In this document: positions 30,931-43,485 of the stretch, piece after piece | How the letters are laid out: the number at the start of each line of letters is the position of its first letter | Numbering within the stretch: the stretch's first letter is position 1 | The notes under the pieces: generated by a model | The model's input: only the letters and a program-made list of their open reading frames with translations | The model's database searches: none | Told to the model about the DNA's origin: nothing | Program-made: the position numbers and the translations under genes | From: Spongospora subterranea f. sp. subterranea | Taxonomy: Eukaryota; Endomyxa: Phytomyxea; Phytomyxea; Plasmodiophorida | Reading direction: 5' to 3' | Assembly (NCBI GenBank): GCA_049724395.1 | Contig: JAUGWO010000195.1 | Span: forward strand, 1 to 64,000 | Length of the DNA: 64,000 nt

Positions 30931-33900
30931 TTCAGATGCGATAACGGCCCTTTCGATCATAATTTCGACTGAATATACTTGACGGATGATCCGTTGGACT
31001 TCCCGAAAGATTCAGGCTTCTGGCCAGCTGTTGCAAGGAGCGATCCAATCTTGCTCTTATCTTCGACGCCAGTTTGCGAATACGTTGAACCCGAGGAGGC
31101 GGAATCACATTCCACACCAAGACGCCTAGGACGATCGAAGCGAAAACAATCCCGATTACATCGTAGCCGTGGCTTCGTGGCAGTCCTGAGCCGGTCGCCC
31201 CACTCTTGATCGCCAGAAACATTTTTCAACAGTTCAATAGTAAACTGCACGATTTGTTTGGTTATCGTCAATGGTGGAAAATCAGAAGAATTGCGCCTTC
31301 CACACATTAATATTGCGTTCACTGGTTTATATGATTGCGATTCCGTCAAATCTTCATCACTCATTAGTCAAAATGGTGAATAAATATTAAAATACATTAT
31401 TGAACTGTCTGTTTTTCTTCTTCATAAGTATTCGATTTGTTGATTGACTAACAGTTCGAGACTAGGGAGACGTATGTTTTCGGGGAGCATGGTTAGCATA
31501 GCCCGAGTCTGCAACCCGTGGTGGCATACTTGATTATATGTTTGCTGATAAACGCGATAATATGTGATCACAATGACGACAATAAACCCTAAAGTATTTC
31601 GAGTGAATTAGAAACATCTCCCTGATTGCCTTTGAGCGGTTATGCGTAAAAAATGGTGTTGATGAACAATACCTGTTGAGATCAGCACGACACTTTGCCG
31701 AAACCGAGACATCTCTCCTGTTGACGTTAACCTGTAAAATTTGGACACAAATTTTGTTGATATTTTCAATTGATGATTCTCAAGCAAGCCCATAAAAAAA
31801 GTGTACAACTTTTTAAGCGTCGGCAAGTTTGCAAAAAACATGCTTCTCGATGATTGCCAACCCTAACGTTTAATTCGAATTGATAATAATAGTTGAAATT
31901 GGATGCCTACACATTGAAGCTGGCCTCAGATCGTTGCAAAGCAGGAAGAATATATCGACTTTCGTATGTTTGCAATAAGATTAACTCTGGAATCGCAAGA
32001 GCTAATGTCTGGTGAAATCTGTAAGAGAATGTTTTCCCATTCAACGATAACGAACACGAACCTGTGTCTGGGCTAATGAACAGTTTTGAACTGAACACAA
32101 AGACTGAATTTTGGCAAGAGCGGTACGGCTTACGTCAACGTAATCGAATAGCGATGCATGGAGCCCAGATGCCATTACCCCTATTGCAGCAACCACACAA
32201 CACTGCTAGTAAATACGTATTTCCCCCACAGTGGCATAACATATACCATTATAAAAGGTCATACAATCAGACCTTGGAGACTCGTCAATGCAAGCTGCAT
32301 TGTAAAGCAGATGATCTTGATTGGAGCTATGGTAAACAGTACCTGAAAAGATAATCAACAGCACTGAATGTTAAAAGATAGTTAAGCAAAAATCAAGACA
32401 AATAACTGCTTTGTTCGTTTGGTTTTTACCTAAGATCTTGTCAAAAACAGATCCATAAGTTAGCTGACGATGATAGAGAACAAGTCTGTTAATAGAGTCT
32501 TTGATCTAACAGCAATAAGTTGGATGCATAAAAAAACAATCAGGAAACAATACTTCGTCCACTGATGTGTTCAAAAACCCAATTCCAGGGGTAGCGAGTA
32601 CTTTCAATAACAAAACCAATTCGCGGGCAGCGTAAGTTCTAAATCGAGACTATTTGTCAGACACGCGAACCATTTTTCGAACAGACCGCGTTGGCCTATT
32701 CCAACATTAATTACCTACCGATCTGTCGCAACTTGGAGCTGCGATGGATTAGCCGATAAGGCAGCTGCTAATTCATTATACGATGAGAACCAGAGTATTC
32801 CCATAAAAACAATCACGAGCATGTATGGGACACTCAGCTTGGCTACAAAACGCAGAACGTACTGAGAGCGTAAATTTCTGGCTAACCTTAGCAAATCTTT
32901 GAGCTCAGATTCGCTGCGTTCTGAGGCAAAACAAATTGAACGCTAACAGAAACTCAGTTTCTAAGTTTACCTCGTTCATTGCAGCATTGTGCAGAAGACA
33001 GGTCTTCTCCGAGGTGCCCCACTTCACTGACTTTGATCAAGTCAGCGATTTGCTTGGCAAAAGAATTCAAAGTTGCCTTACGATGTGACTGTCGCAAACG
33101 ACCTTCTCTTGCAATGCATTTGTTCAACAATAGTTTGATGTCAGTTAAAGAAACCTTTGAGCACACTCTGTCAGAACAAAAACATTCCTGAATGCAGGAT
33201 GCGAGATGCATAACCTTTAAAAATTGAGTTGCCACTCTATTCCGATTGGATTCAATTCTCACAACAGCAGGGCGAATGACGTTCAGGCAGATAAGACAAA
33301 CTAAGAACACAATGGCGAAGCACCCGGCCTTCGCCATCGTTACCCCCATCGTCACTTGGTTCGACGCTATAGACTGGTAAATCTGAATGGTTTCGCTCAT
33401 TCGAGTCGACACGTTCCCCAAAGTTGAACTCAAGATCTGGATGAAACAATGAGTACGAGGAAAAACATAATGAATCGGCCTTACTCCCTGAATATCGAGA
33501 ATGTGTGTCGACCCAACTTTTGATTGATACAGTCGGCGAGTTCTCGCAACGTTGAGCAAATCGATGTCAAACAGATTTCGTTTCGTTGATTCGTAACGCA
33601 TTCCAACATCTTCCAATATTCCGATATTTGCATCAAACATCGAACTAAACTGATGATTGAGGCTGTGTTGTTGATGGCTCGAACAAAAAAACAAGTTTAC
33701 GATTGCCCTTCAGCGCTAGAGAATATATTCATTGCTATCTCCCCATCTATTTGTAGCAGAGATTCCGCGCTTTCGTGCAATTCATTCCAGGACGCATCAA
33801 CAGCTCTCACACTACCAGAAAGTTAACAGACGTGACAGTGTGCGAGAACAATGAAAATACGGTTCCAGCTGTAAAAGTTGGAGGTAGAGGGTGTGAACAG

Positions 33901-36900
33901 ATCGCGCCATTGAGATCATGGCAAAACGCTTCGATCCGGATTGTGTAATAAGCGCATTTCGCAAAGCAAACGCATCAACAACGGTTGTGTCAACGTAAGC
34001 GATCAAAATAATCACACATAACATCGTCAGTAGACTGAAGGCAAATGCTGATTGCTTCATCAACCGTAATCCCGTTGGAAAATGTTGACGCGACTCCTGC
34101 GGATAGTTGAATAACCTCATTGCAAGTGAAACGAAGCAAAATCAAAACATGCCTTCCGTTTGATGGCTTGAAGATTAAGATTAAATTCAACTTCGGTGTC
34201 CATCGTAGCTCCAGATTCACTTGAATTCTGGCGAGAAACCCATTCTGCAGTAGTTGCGCTGTTTGCAGCAGGCCCAGGGTCGGCGACCGTCTCAGCATGA
34301 ACCTCCTTTCTCTCATAATCACTATCATCAGATGAGGATACTCGTTCATCAGGTCCATTTTCACTGAGGTTTTGAGGATCTTTTGAAGTAGGGTTTTCAA
34401 TCTGTGTCAACAGCAAACGCTGCATTTTAGCAACAGAGTTAGAGTTATGGGCCAAACATTTTCCACAAAGCGATGTACACAAGCTGAATTATGAAGGCAC
34501 TTACAATGCAATAACTATGGAAAACCCTCTTGAAGGATGGATTGAGAGCGAATAGCATCGACGACTTCGAAAATAAGATATACCATCACGGACCGAATAA
34601 ACAGAGTTACCCTTTTAACTTGATAAGGGGAAACCAAATCAATCGAGACGTGATCAACATGTAACTCTCGCCCGTATACTATCTTGGAATCGATGGTAAC
34701 TTGATATGAGCGATTACCAATGGTAACAGTGACCCTAATTGAAAACCCGAAGTTTGGGAATGTGATTCATAAATTGGCAGTGTTTCTTTTTACCCCTCCG
34801 GCGTCTTCAATCGCTCCCGCATCGTCATATAATTAGGCAGGTACTCTGATATCTGAAAACTCAAGAGATCAGTTGAACCGATTCTCGCCCAGACAGTGAG
34901 GAAAACGAACGTCAACTCATTAGCCAGGATACAATGCCCCAAAACCTTCGAGATATCCTTCAGTCAAATCCAATCGAAAATTAAAACAAGAGCCAAACAA
35001 AAATTGACAATCAAAACCTATTGAAAGAAACAGCACTCTCACGTTGTCTCCATCTTGGAACGAAAAGTTCCAGAGCGTTTCAGCAGCAGCATTGAGTGCC
35101 AGAATGCACCCATCTGTGTATCGAACAATCAAAAGAGGTGATATATTATGTGGCGACACTCCTGTAGAGGCGAATCTCGCACGTGAAATAGAAGGTTTGA
35201 TGATTGCAATAACGGATAACCGGGATCCCTGGTCAGAGAATATCTTCATTAGAATAGAGACCTAGCATAAGCAGTATTAGCACCAGAGCCAACAACCAAG
35301 AGTATCGATATCACTTCGAATATATAACCATTTGCATGTTTGGCCAATACAGGCCTTTCAGCTGTATCCAAAAGTGAATGAGAATTTGACGACAGATTGC
35401 GTCTAATTTGACCTATTCAAACAGCGTCAGCTCTGAATGTTAAAATTTTGATTGATGTTATGAGGAAAAATAGCACCACATGGACGTTGAAGAACTATTA
35501 ATGAGCGTACCGGTGTGAAAAGAAGCATATGGCTCAGGAATGACAAGATTGATGTTGTGACCCAGCAATTGCGTCTCTGTATAACCAAATAGCGCCATGA
35601 ACTGTGCATTTACACTTTCAATGTCACCTATATTACTTACTTCAATCGAGGATGCAGAACTGATTTGCAATAATTACCGAGATCTGGCTCCGCGATTGAG
35701 ATGACAACAACGGCATTATCTTCCGAGTTTAATGCCTCTTTGAAGCTGCTTATAGATATGTCCTTGTTCTGGGCCTAGCCGACGATGAAATACCCAAAAC
35801 ATAAATGTATCATTGATGACTAGTACCTCGTTAATGGATTCTGACCGAGCGGCGGAACTTACCGCTGCAACTTTTTGTTTGTTGAGATCGTGAACCCGAA
35901 GTTGCAAAACTTCAGCCCGGTTGCAAGAAGGGCTTTCATTTTCGTGCAAAAAGCGTATATAACGAGCCATCACATGCTAATCAGAGTATTATGAAATAAA
36001 GTGCCAATTGAGACCGCAAATAGTACTGTATCTGTGCGCTTATATTTTATGGCCATTTCGTAATGATAGCATGCAGAAGATAGAGCATTTCTGAACTCGA
36101 GACTCAATGAGGGTATGTTTTCCACCACTGGATTTGATTGACAAAGTTCCGACCAAAAACTGGAATAATCACTGTTAATACTGGTTGAATGGCTGTAAAG
36201 GACATTGGACCGTATTTTCTTGTTAGTTGCGAGGAGATCTGATGCTGCTGCCTTGGCAGAGTGCCGTTCACCCAGCATATAAGACATAATATCGCGAACG
36301 GCAGCCTAAAACAACAATTGAATTGTTTCTGGAAAATGGCGAGACCTGAAATTGTACAACTTTAGCGGTAAGGTTGTCCATTGATAATGCACGTTCACGA
36401 TAAATCAGGTATTGAATATCGGGGAGGGGATTCAACATATCCAATTTTTCTAATGCGACATATCCCTGAGAAGTTATTGAATAAATGTAGTGAACATATG
36501 AGAATTCGCCAACATTGTATATATTGTTGACGAACTCAAATATGAAGCGGGACTGAACACCAGATCAGGTAAGCTCCAGATGGGATTACAGGGTTATATA
36601 TTACAAGGAACCACTGCACCAATGCGCTATCAGGGAATCGCGACACTGCCTCTCTGTAGAGCTTTTCAACCTTTTCAACTTCGGGGCCAATGTCGTAAGT
36701 TTCGCCCAACGCTTCTAGCCGCTCAGATTCAAGCAGCATCCGCTGGACACAAAAACGGGCAAGGAGCTCGACTTCAAACCTAAACGATTCGATATGGGAA
36801 CCTCTGGCACAGTTGAATTTCTCCACAGAAAAAAGAAACACTTACGAGCTTTGCGGTTCCGCGTTCAGGGTGTTTTTCAGTTGAGCCCTGCGAATATGCG

Positions 36901-38374
36901 CTATTGAATAAGAAACGAGGACCACAATTGGTGAGCACACCACAAACGCGGCAGTGCACCCAACACTTTTGGTCTAAAAGCCAGAACTTATTGCCGATGA
37001 GGATTCCACGATTCGTCGCTTACCTCGAGATCAGTCAAAGCAAGACAGATTGACGCCCAGCACATGATCCATAAACAGCAAGAACGAATCCAGACAAATT
37101 CTAGTCTAAACAACACGTCGATCAGACAGAGCGACAAATATCGTAAAGAATCACTACAGAAATTGCTGATGTGGTACTGGTATAGGACGGTAAACAATAA
37201 AATAAGGGAATCGTAACGAAAACAACACCATAGTTGACAGAAAGATAATGCACATGTTCAAGTACAACTAGTCCACATTGGAACGAAAGTAACAAATGTG
37301 CAGATGTTCAGTGAGACCTGTAGTAAGGTAGGAAACGTAGGTAGAGTGTGCCACACATAGCCGACGATACACCGATCAGGAACAGGGTAACGTTTACAGG
37401 CCAGCGCATGTACAGGACAATCACCAAGAAGGATCTGTACACAGTGGCATAGACAAACTCGCACCGGGAATGCGCTACACAAAATAAATCAGGTTGAAAC
37501 CTGAACATCAGGAAACATCGCTTTCGATGGCAAGTTACTCACGCCGGGCTAGAGGAGCGCGAGATGACAAAGAATTGTCGAAGTTTGTGACCACATTGAC
37601 AGCCGTCGCAATCAAAAATACCAACAGCAAAGTCAAAATCAAAAATGTTTTTGAAACGGAGAGGAGTGTTGAGCACGAGTCGCAGACCGTCAAGTTCTGA
37701 ATAGCCAATCAAGGTTAGCTGTAACTGAGTTATGCGTTGCAGCAACTTTGTGAAAAATATTTGAACAGGTTGTCAAGCGGAAAATTCAAAGCAGTGTTTC
37801 TAATGCTGGAACATTGCGATTATGGACTGTAAAAACGGCTTACCGAAAGAAGAATATGCAGTATGGGAATGTAGAGGAAGGAAGACATTATAGAAGATAA
37901 AATTCGAAATATTTTGATAGCCGAACGAATGTGAGTCCTTAATCCGATAGACACAATCACCAATCCAAAGTTTGCAATGAATATCAGGGCAAAGATAACG
38001 GGAATCGCCACACCTGAAACGATGCTCAACTCAAGGATACAATCTTTTTGGGACAGCAAAACCTTGAAAAAGAAATTGAAAGAGAGTCGGTGTTATGATG
38101 GGATTTACAAAGGTCGTGAATGAAGGATACCAAGGGAACTCGGGAGTAATAATCAACGAGAGCATCTGATTTCTGAATGTCAATTGCACCGTTCAAGCGA
38201 TTCAATTCTCCAAACCTGGCATAATTCGCATATAATCCCAGCGGTAACCATTGCCAGGTTATTTCGGCTGGATCGGCTGACGATTACCATAGACTGATAT
38301 AACGCTTGCATGAATAGAATTCCCTCAGGTTTGCGGCTATACCCGTCAATGGTATCGCTGTCTGCCGCCATCAT
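30931..38374 (-). CDS. TmcB/TmcC-like large membrane protein with PAS domains
   Basis: About 7.4 kb of minus-strand exons that I read as one gene. ATG at 38374; exon 1 ends ...ICELCQ, exon 2 (MLSLIITPEFPWYPSF) and exon 3 (VLLSQKDCILELS, then a strong membrane segment) join in phase. More membrane exons lie at 38060-37820, 37508-37308 and 37197-36988. Next come a soluble stretch with REAVSRFPDSALVQWFL (about 36620) and helical repeats (36290-35720). A PAS-like domain is at 35670-35460 (VNAQFMALFGYTETQLLGHN), a second at 35190-35030 (LLIVRYTDGCILALNAAAE), then membrane segments near 34050 and 33330 and a last one (IGIVFASIVLGVLVWNV) before the stop at about 30932. This order fits the tiny macrocysts B/C family, whose role is poorly known. 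Most internal exon borders are unresolved. Confidence 0.55.
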
Positions 38375-38831
38375 CGCCTCTGAAACCCTCTGTTCGCCCT
38401 AGGGAGGGGAAATGCAGTATATCATCATGTCACACAAAAGGAGTGTTTTGTAAAGGAAATCAGTTTATTTATCGATAGGTGGTGAATTTTCTATGTTTTG
38501 AGATAATATTTCTTGAACCAGAGATGGCGATTGTACCAATTTTGAGCGAAAAAAGAGAAGCATCAGTTCTGATGCGAAACGATAGCGACTGAAACCAGAC
38601 TGCATCTGCTACCAAGAAGATGCGAATGTTGAAATGTTCAATGTTGGAAGTTGCCCTGCATTTGGAACCAAACAGGGGACTTCCCATGCTACACTCCCAA
38701 GTTTGTAAACGCATTATGTACAGAAATTTCAGCAAGCCGACAGCCGACGCTGCCAAAAACCGGCAGTCAAAACCTCAGCAAACGTCAGCCTCTTCCCACA
38801 TCCCCAATACGAGCAATGAAGATGTACAAAT
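38375..38831. promoter_or_regulatory. Probable promoter region of the TmcB-like gene
   Basis: Non-coding spacer directly upstream of the minus-strand ATG at 38374. No clear core promoter motif was seen. Short minus-strand frame at 38469-38756 without a family. Confidence 0.3.
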
Positions 38832-39408
38832 CAAGGCTGGCAGAGCGGGATTTTTCACCCAGAAGGTTTTTGAGGTTATTTGGAAAAACCTTTTTTGCCT
38901 TTCAGATAGGAAAATAACGTTTTTCAAGGTTTTTGAAACAATGTGCAAGTAGAGGTATCCATTACGAGCTTTGGAACCAACTCCAAAGCTCATCATGGAC
39001 GACGAGATGATCGATATCTTGCAAGAAGAGCGCTATCCATCGATGGATCATGATCGTTGATGCCTGAGGCTTCGTGTTTGTGCAGCGACTGGGTCAAGTG
39101 CTTCAGCTCCTGTCCCTAACGATGATGCATCCACAAGAAAGAGTTGTGGACGATGTTCGTCCACAATGGAGTTCAGAAGAAGAAGATTATGATGCCAACG
39201 ATGATCAGCCTCAGCAAATTGAATAATACAATGGATGAGATAAGTTCGAAACTCAGCAAAACTGGTGTTTTCACCAGAAACCTACTCCTCGACGCAAAAA
39301 GTGGAAATACGGCATGATGATGAAAAACCTCAACCAAAAAGGTTTTTGAAATGAAAAACCTAAAACCTAATTCCAGTTTTCCCGTAAAGTAGGTTTTTTC
39401 CAGCCTTG
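38832..39408. mobile_element. Non-autonomous hAT element with perfect 8-bp target duplication
   Basis: The 577-bp element starts CAAGGCTGGCA and ends ...TTTCCAGCCTTG, so the terminal inverted repeat is CAAGGCTGG plus weaker sequence. It is flanked by identical 8-mers gtacaaat at 38824-38831 and 39409-39416. An 8-bp target duplication is the hAT hallmark. The subterminal regions are rich in aggttttt and aaaaacct blocks in opposite orientation. No full transposase is encoded. It lies between two divergent genes (starts at 38374 minus and 39700 plus), so it sits in a shared promoter region. Confidence 0.85.
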
Positions 39409-39699
39409 GTACAAATGCATTGACACGAAGCGACACAGCCACAGACACTGGGGGCTGCACAGACACGGACGACTGGGAGGGAGTTGAGGGCTGCAGGCGA
39501 TTGGGAGTTTTGAGGGCTGCAGCGGTGCAGCCTGCAGACGACTTGGGAAAGCTGGGGGCTGCGGCCCCTAAACCACTGGGAAAGCTTGGCGTCCCTGAAG
39601 TCTGGACGACTGGGAAATTTTGGTGCCCCTGAACCCTATAGCAGCCATCGCTGCTTTTAATCGGTTTCGTGGATTTATTTAAAGGAATAGGCAATCGTG

Positions 39700-41930
39700 A
39701 TGGGGGATCACGTCATGACGGGCGTTGAAAAGCAGACCCACATCCTGACTGCCAGAGCCGCATGTGTGGAAGTATTGGCGTCCGTGTTAAGGCGCCAAGC
39801 TGAGCTTCAGATTGAGTTCGCTACCAAGTCCAGAGAGATTCCGTCATTCGTCGGAGCAGGAATGGAGATAGTTTCACACGAACATCGAGACATGAAAAAC
39901 GCCATGCAGTCAATTATGGCGCTTCAACATTGGATGGCCGATATGATGCTGAAATCAGGTAATACTCTATTGGAAGTATCTCAAGAATTGCGTCATTCGA
40001 GGTGCAATGTTCGCGATACTATTAGAGCGGTGTCTGGCAAGGAAAAAACGCTGAAAAAAGATCACGGATCTGAAATGAAAGCGATGGAGAAGTTATTTGT
40101 CAACTGCCAAAAACTTTCGGAACAAGTAACCCGGTCACCTCAGCTTTTTGTCAAACCCCATCCGCCTGAATATTAATGAGTTCAGGCAGTATTTGCTCAT
40201 TGGGCTGTAGTAGATGTCGATGCCCATCATACTCCAGAGAGTGTGGAGTGTTTGCCACGATTACAGAAAGTAGCCGATACTCGGTTCAAAGAGGTTCGCG
40301 ATGCTGACACACGTTATTGCGAGTCTGTAAGAGTTGCTCGAACCGGTGTACTGGTATGTCATCGCCCTCTAGTTCTCGTCCATATATTGACTTTTTAACA
40401 GAGGCGGCGAAGAGATCGCCGCTGTTTAATCTCGACGTTGATCGATGCTGATCGATTAAGGATCAGCTCCTGTCTTTCGTCAATGTCAAAATGGCTTGTC
40501 ACATTGAACGAGTTTTCCAGTCAAGTCATAGAACGCGTGTCCGCGGTCCAGGATGTTGTGAATGAGGTCAACATCACAGCAATCGATAATTCTGTTGAAG
40601 ACGTCAGATATATCCTAATCAAAATTATTCCCTCTTGGTCGTTCTAACAGTTTTTAGGATACCTTGACTAGAGATGATGATGGTGTCCCCGAGTATATTC
40701 AGGTTCCAGCGATGGCTATTGTGCCTCATGTTTCCTCTCAAATTCGCTGTACATCAGAGACTAATACGCCATCCTCAACGAACTCTGCAGGTCTAATCCA
40801 TTTTGCGCCATCGGAAGGGTTCACCGAAATTCTTATGCTGTTTCTATTTAGCTCAAACAATTGAAGCGGAAACTTTCTGGGATTATGCACTTCAAGCAAT
40901 TATCGATCCGTCTAAAATTGATCAGTCAAAAGTGCCATTCCCAACAGCTAAACCGGGAACCGACAGCACTAAACAGGCGTCTGCAAAGTCTTTACGAACT
41001 CCTCCGCTCAAGTCACACCGCCCTCCTCTTCAGAATGACCGATGTAATCGGCGTGCCGAACTCGGTCAACAACGTTCAAGTGCTGCACTACCTAAAACAG
41101 CGCTTCCACCGAGTGCTGAAGAATTGTCGCTACCTTCGTGCAATGAATCTGGAGCTCCTACTCCTGGTCAAGCGGGATGCGATCCTGGCGAAACTGCACA
41201 CCGTCGCGTTGAACCTTTGGACTTACGCTCACGATGCCTTATGTCATTGGAAACCACTGTCGGGCGACATGTATTTGCCAATGCGTTAGACAGGCGCCGG
41301 ATGTCCATGAAGCCCAACACTTTATCAACGCCAGCGTTCAATGCTTTAGGCGAACTTATGAATCTGCTGTTAACGGGAGCTCAACGCGATCTTGAAGGTA
41401 AACCAGTGATGCAAATTCTTTCCGCAGCATCATCTCTACATCTTCGCGATTCTGCGCAAACACCTCTTTTAACCTTAATCCAGAAACATCCAATCTGGCA
41501 AGGTGTATCGGTGTGGGTAGCCGCTTTTACTTCTGCTGAACCTGAGCAATGCCAACGATGGTACTGTCAAGAGGAATGCGAGGACCTGCGCATGAGAAAT
41601 TCAGCCAACGCTTTCAGTCTTTTGATGCTGATGTCTCGCAATATGGCGGTTCTAGATGTTGGAATTGAGTTGACCTTAGATTTTGTCTCCAGAATGGCCA
41701 CTCTAGCTGGCCTGGAAGCCGATAAGGTCGAGTTGTTGATTAGGGCAGGTAACGTTCCATCATTATTAAATGCTAATCAACTCATGTGCTTGCAAGTTCA
41801 TCATGAATTCGGAGAAGAATGTCCTGAGTCTTCCACATTTAGTTCCCCTGCACAAGAAACATCGGAAAAGTCGTCAACCAAAGAAAGGTTTTCATTCAAA
41901 GGACTTCTACGTAGAAAGTGCTCTCGTTGA
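39700..41930 (+). CDS. F-BAR-like protein with SBF2/KIAA0513-like C-terminal domain
   Basis: Five exons with matching phases: 39700-40149, 40186-40353, 40402-40602, 40658-40790 and 40852-41930, giving 676 aa. Introns are 36 to 61 nt. Residues 1-275 are almost purely helical and charged, like an F-BAR or BAR membrane-bending domain: MEIVSHEHRDMKNAMQSI, then a KEKTLKKDH coiled coil. A Pro/Ser/Arg-rich linker follows (about residues 355-450). The C-terminal part has VGRHVFANALDRRRMS, then PAFNALGELMNLLL, then a helical block ending LIQKHPIWQGVSVWVAAF, a pattern I associate with the SBF2 domain of MTMR13 and with KIAA0513. The combination suggests a membrane-trafficking adaptor, but this is inference. 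Both family calls are by eye. A second frame is open across the linker (40861-41289). Confidence 0.55.
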
Positions 41931-43485
41931 ACAAGATTAGCTTTTCATTATTTACATTTACCTTATTCATAATATATCTGCTCTACCCATTTGTTTCACA
42001 TTCTCAAGTTTGTGCTTTTTATCGAACTCCGAAGTACTTTTCACAGAATGGCTCGGTAGCACCGAATTCGTCGTCCGTGAGATTTACACCAATTCAGTTT
42101 TTACTTGATCACCGTGAACACAAACCTGTTTGCAGTCAACGATAATGGGGTCTTCTCAAAACTGCTTCCATCCGAAGAATGCCCCTCCACAGCCGAATCT
42201 ACTTCATCCTTTGCGTGTTTTCGACATGAGCAGTTCAAGCATCGCCTGCAAGACAGCACTGTTGAAACACTACGACAATTACCTGTCCCATTGAATTCAA
42301 GAGGTTATACTGAGTGGTGGTCTATCAAACGATGATCGGTCGTTGTTGATGGAATGCTCGCGAACTCGAGTACGCTGTGAAAAGTGTATCAGATTACAGT
42401 GACAGCCGAGAGAGCATCAATCGTTTTTTGAACCAAAACGGACCGGCTGACTCTGTTTGGTGTTTCCTCTCATTATCCTGCTTTTCCAAGCAAAATTTCA
42501 AGTTGTTCAGAATAAACTGTGCCAAAACTTTTCTAGTGATTTAGTAATCGGGGTTGGGCGCCCCTTTGCTTTCCCATTCGTCGATTTTACAGACGATTGC
42601 AATTATTCTCATGCGACATACTCAAATCACGCGAGCTCACAAACCTGGCAGAATGTCAGAGGAGGCCAAACAAGATTCTACACAATCGGAAGAATCGCAT
42701 CTTACTGCCGAGCGCCGCTTTGTTCCTTGTTTCAGTACCCGATGAACGTCGGTCCTCTCCGGGACAGCATCTTGGAACGTGACTTCAGACACTTGAAGCA
42801 CGATGATTCTGACCAGATCGCGTCTGGATGTGAATGACCGTTCCGAGTCTGAGCGATTGGCATGCTAGCTGACGCTTGACTTCGTCCGAAATTCGGATTT
42901 GGTAACCGTTTTTACGGTTTCGGCGGGGCATTTTGGATACGGTTATTGTATACCCTCTGCCCATTTTGACTACAAACTCAAGACGTTCACCAGTCTTCTG
43001 CGCATGACAAAACACAGCGCCCATCGTAAGATATTTACATGAACAGCTTAACCTGGTCGGAGACGACTCCAGTGATCATGTTGTCTAGTAGTAGTATATT
43101 ATATTTTACTGTTTTCGATCAATATTGTGTCCAGATTGTCGTTATAATGGAGAATGGTTTGTCTCTGTTCAGTAAATTTCCGTGCCCTGGATGCTGATGA
43201 GCCAAATTCGCCTTTGGCGGTCGGAGCTACATGAGGCAATCACTTTTACAGGACACGTCTTGTCATTAGACCGCCCCCCACAAGTTTTGATGAGGAATAA
43301 GATGATCGACTGGTTATAGTATTGTCAAACACCAAAAATAATCAGACCAACAAGGGCACTGCATTTCGCACCAATGGCATTGTAATTTCAAAATGGTATT
43401 TGCAATAGTTTGAATATCTTCGGGAGATATGGTTATCTGATCCAGGTGAGGTATTAGTACCGGATCGAAGGGCGCACGTCCATTA
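41931..43485. other. Intergenic, no supported gene
   Basis: Contains a plus-strand frame with a hydrophobic start (41918-42145, LFTFTLFIIYLLYPF) and another at 42105-42335; I could not join them in phase. A 126-codon frame at 42457-42837 and a 79-codon minus-strand frame at 42785-43024 have no recognisable family. Some of this may be exons of an orphan secreted protein. Confidence 0.3.

Noticed and set aside
32954-33694. The 246-codon minus-strand frame as a stand-alone gene
   Set aside because: It lacks a convincing start context and fits better as an internal exon of the TmcB-like gene, with a membrane segment in the expected place.
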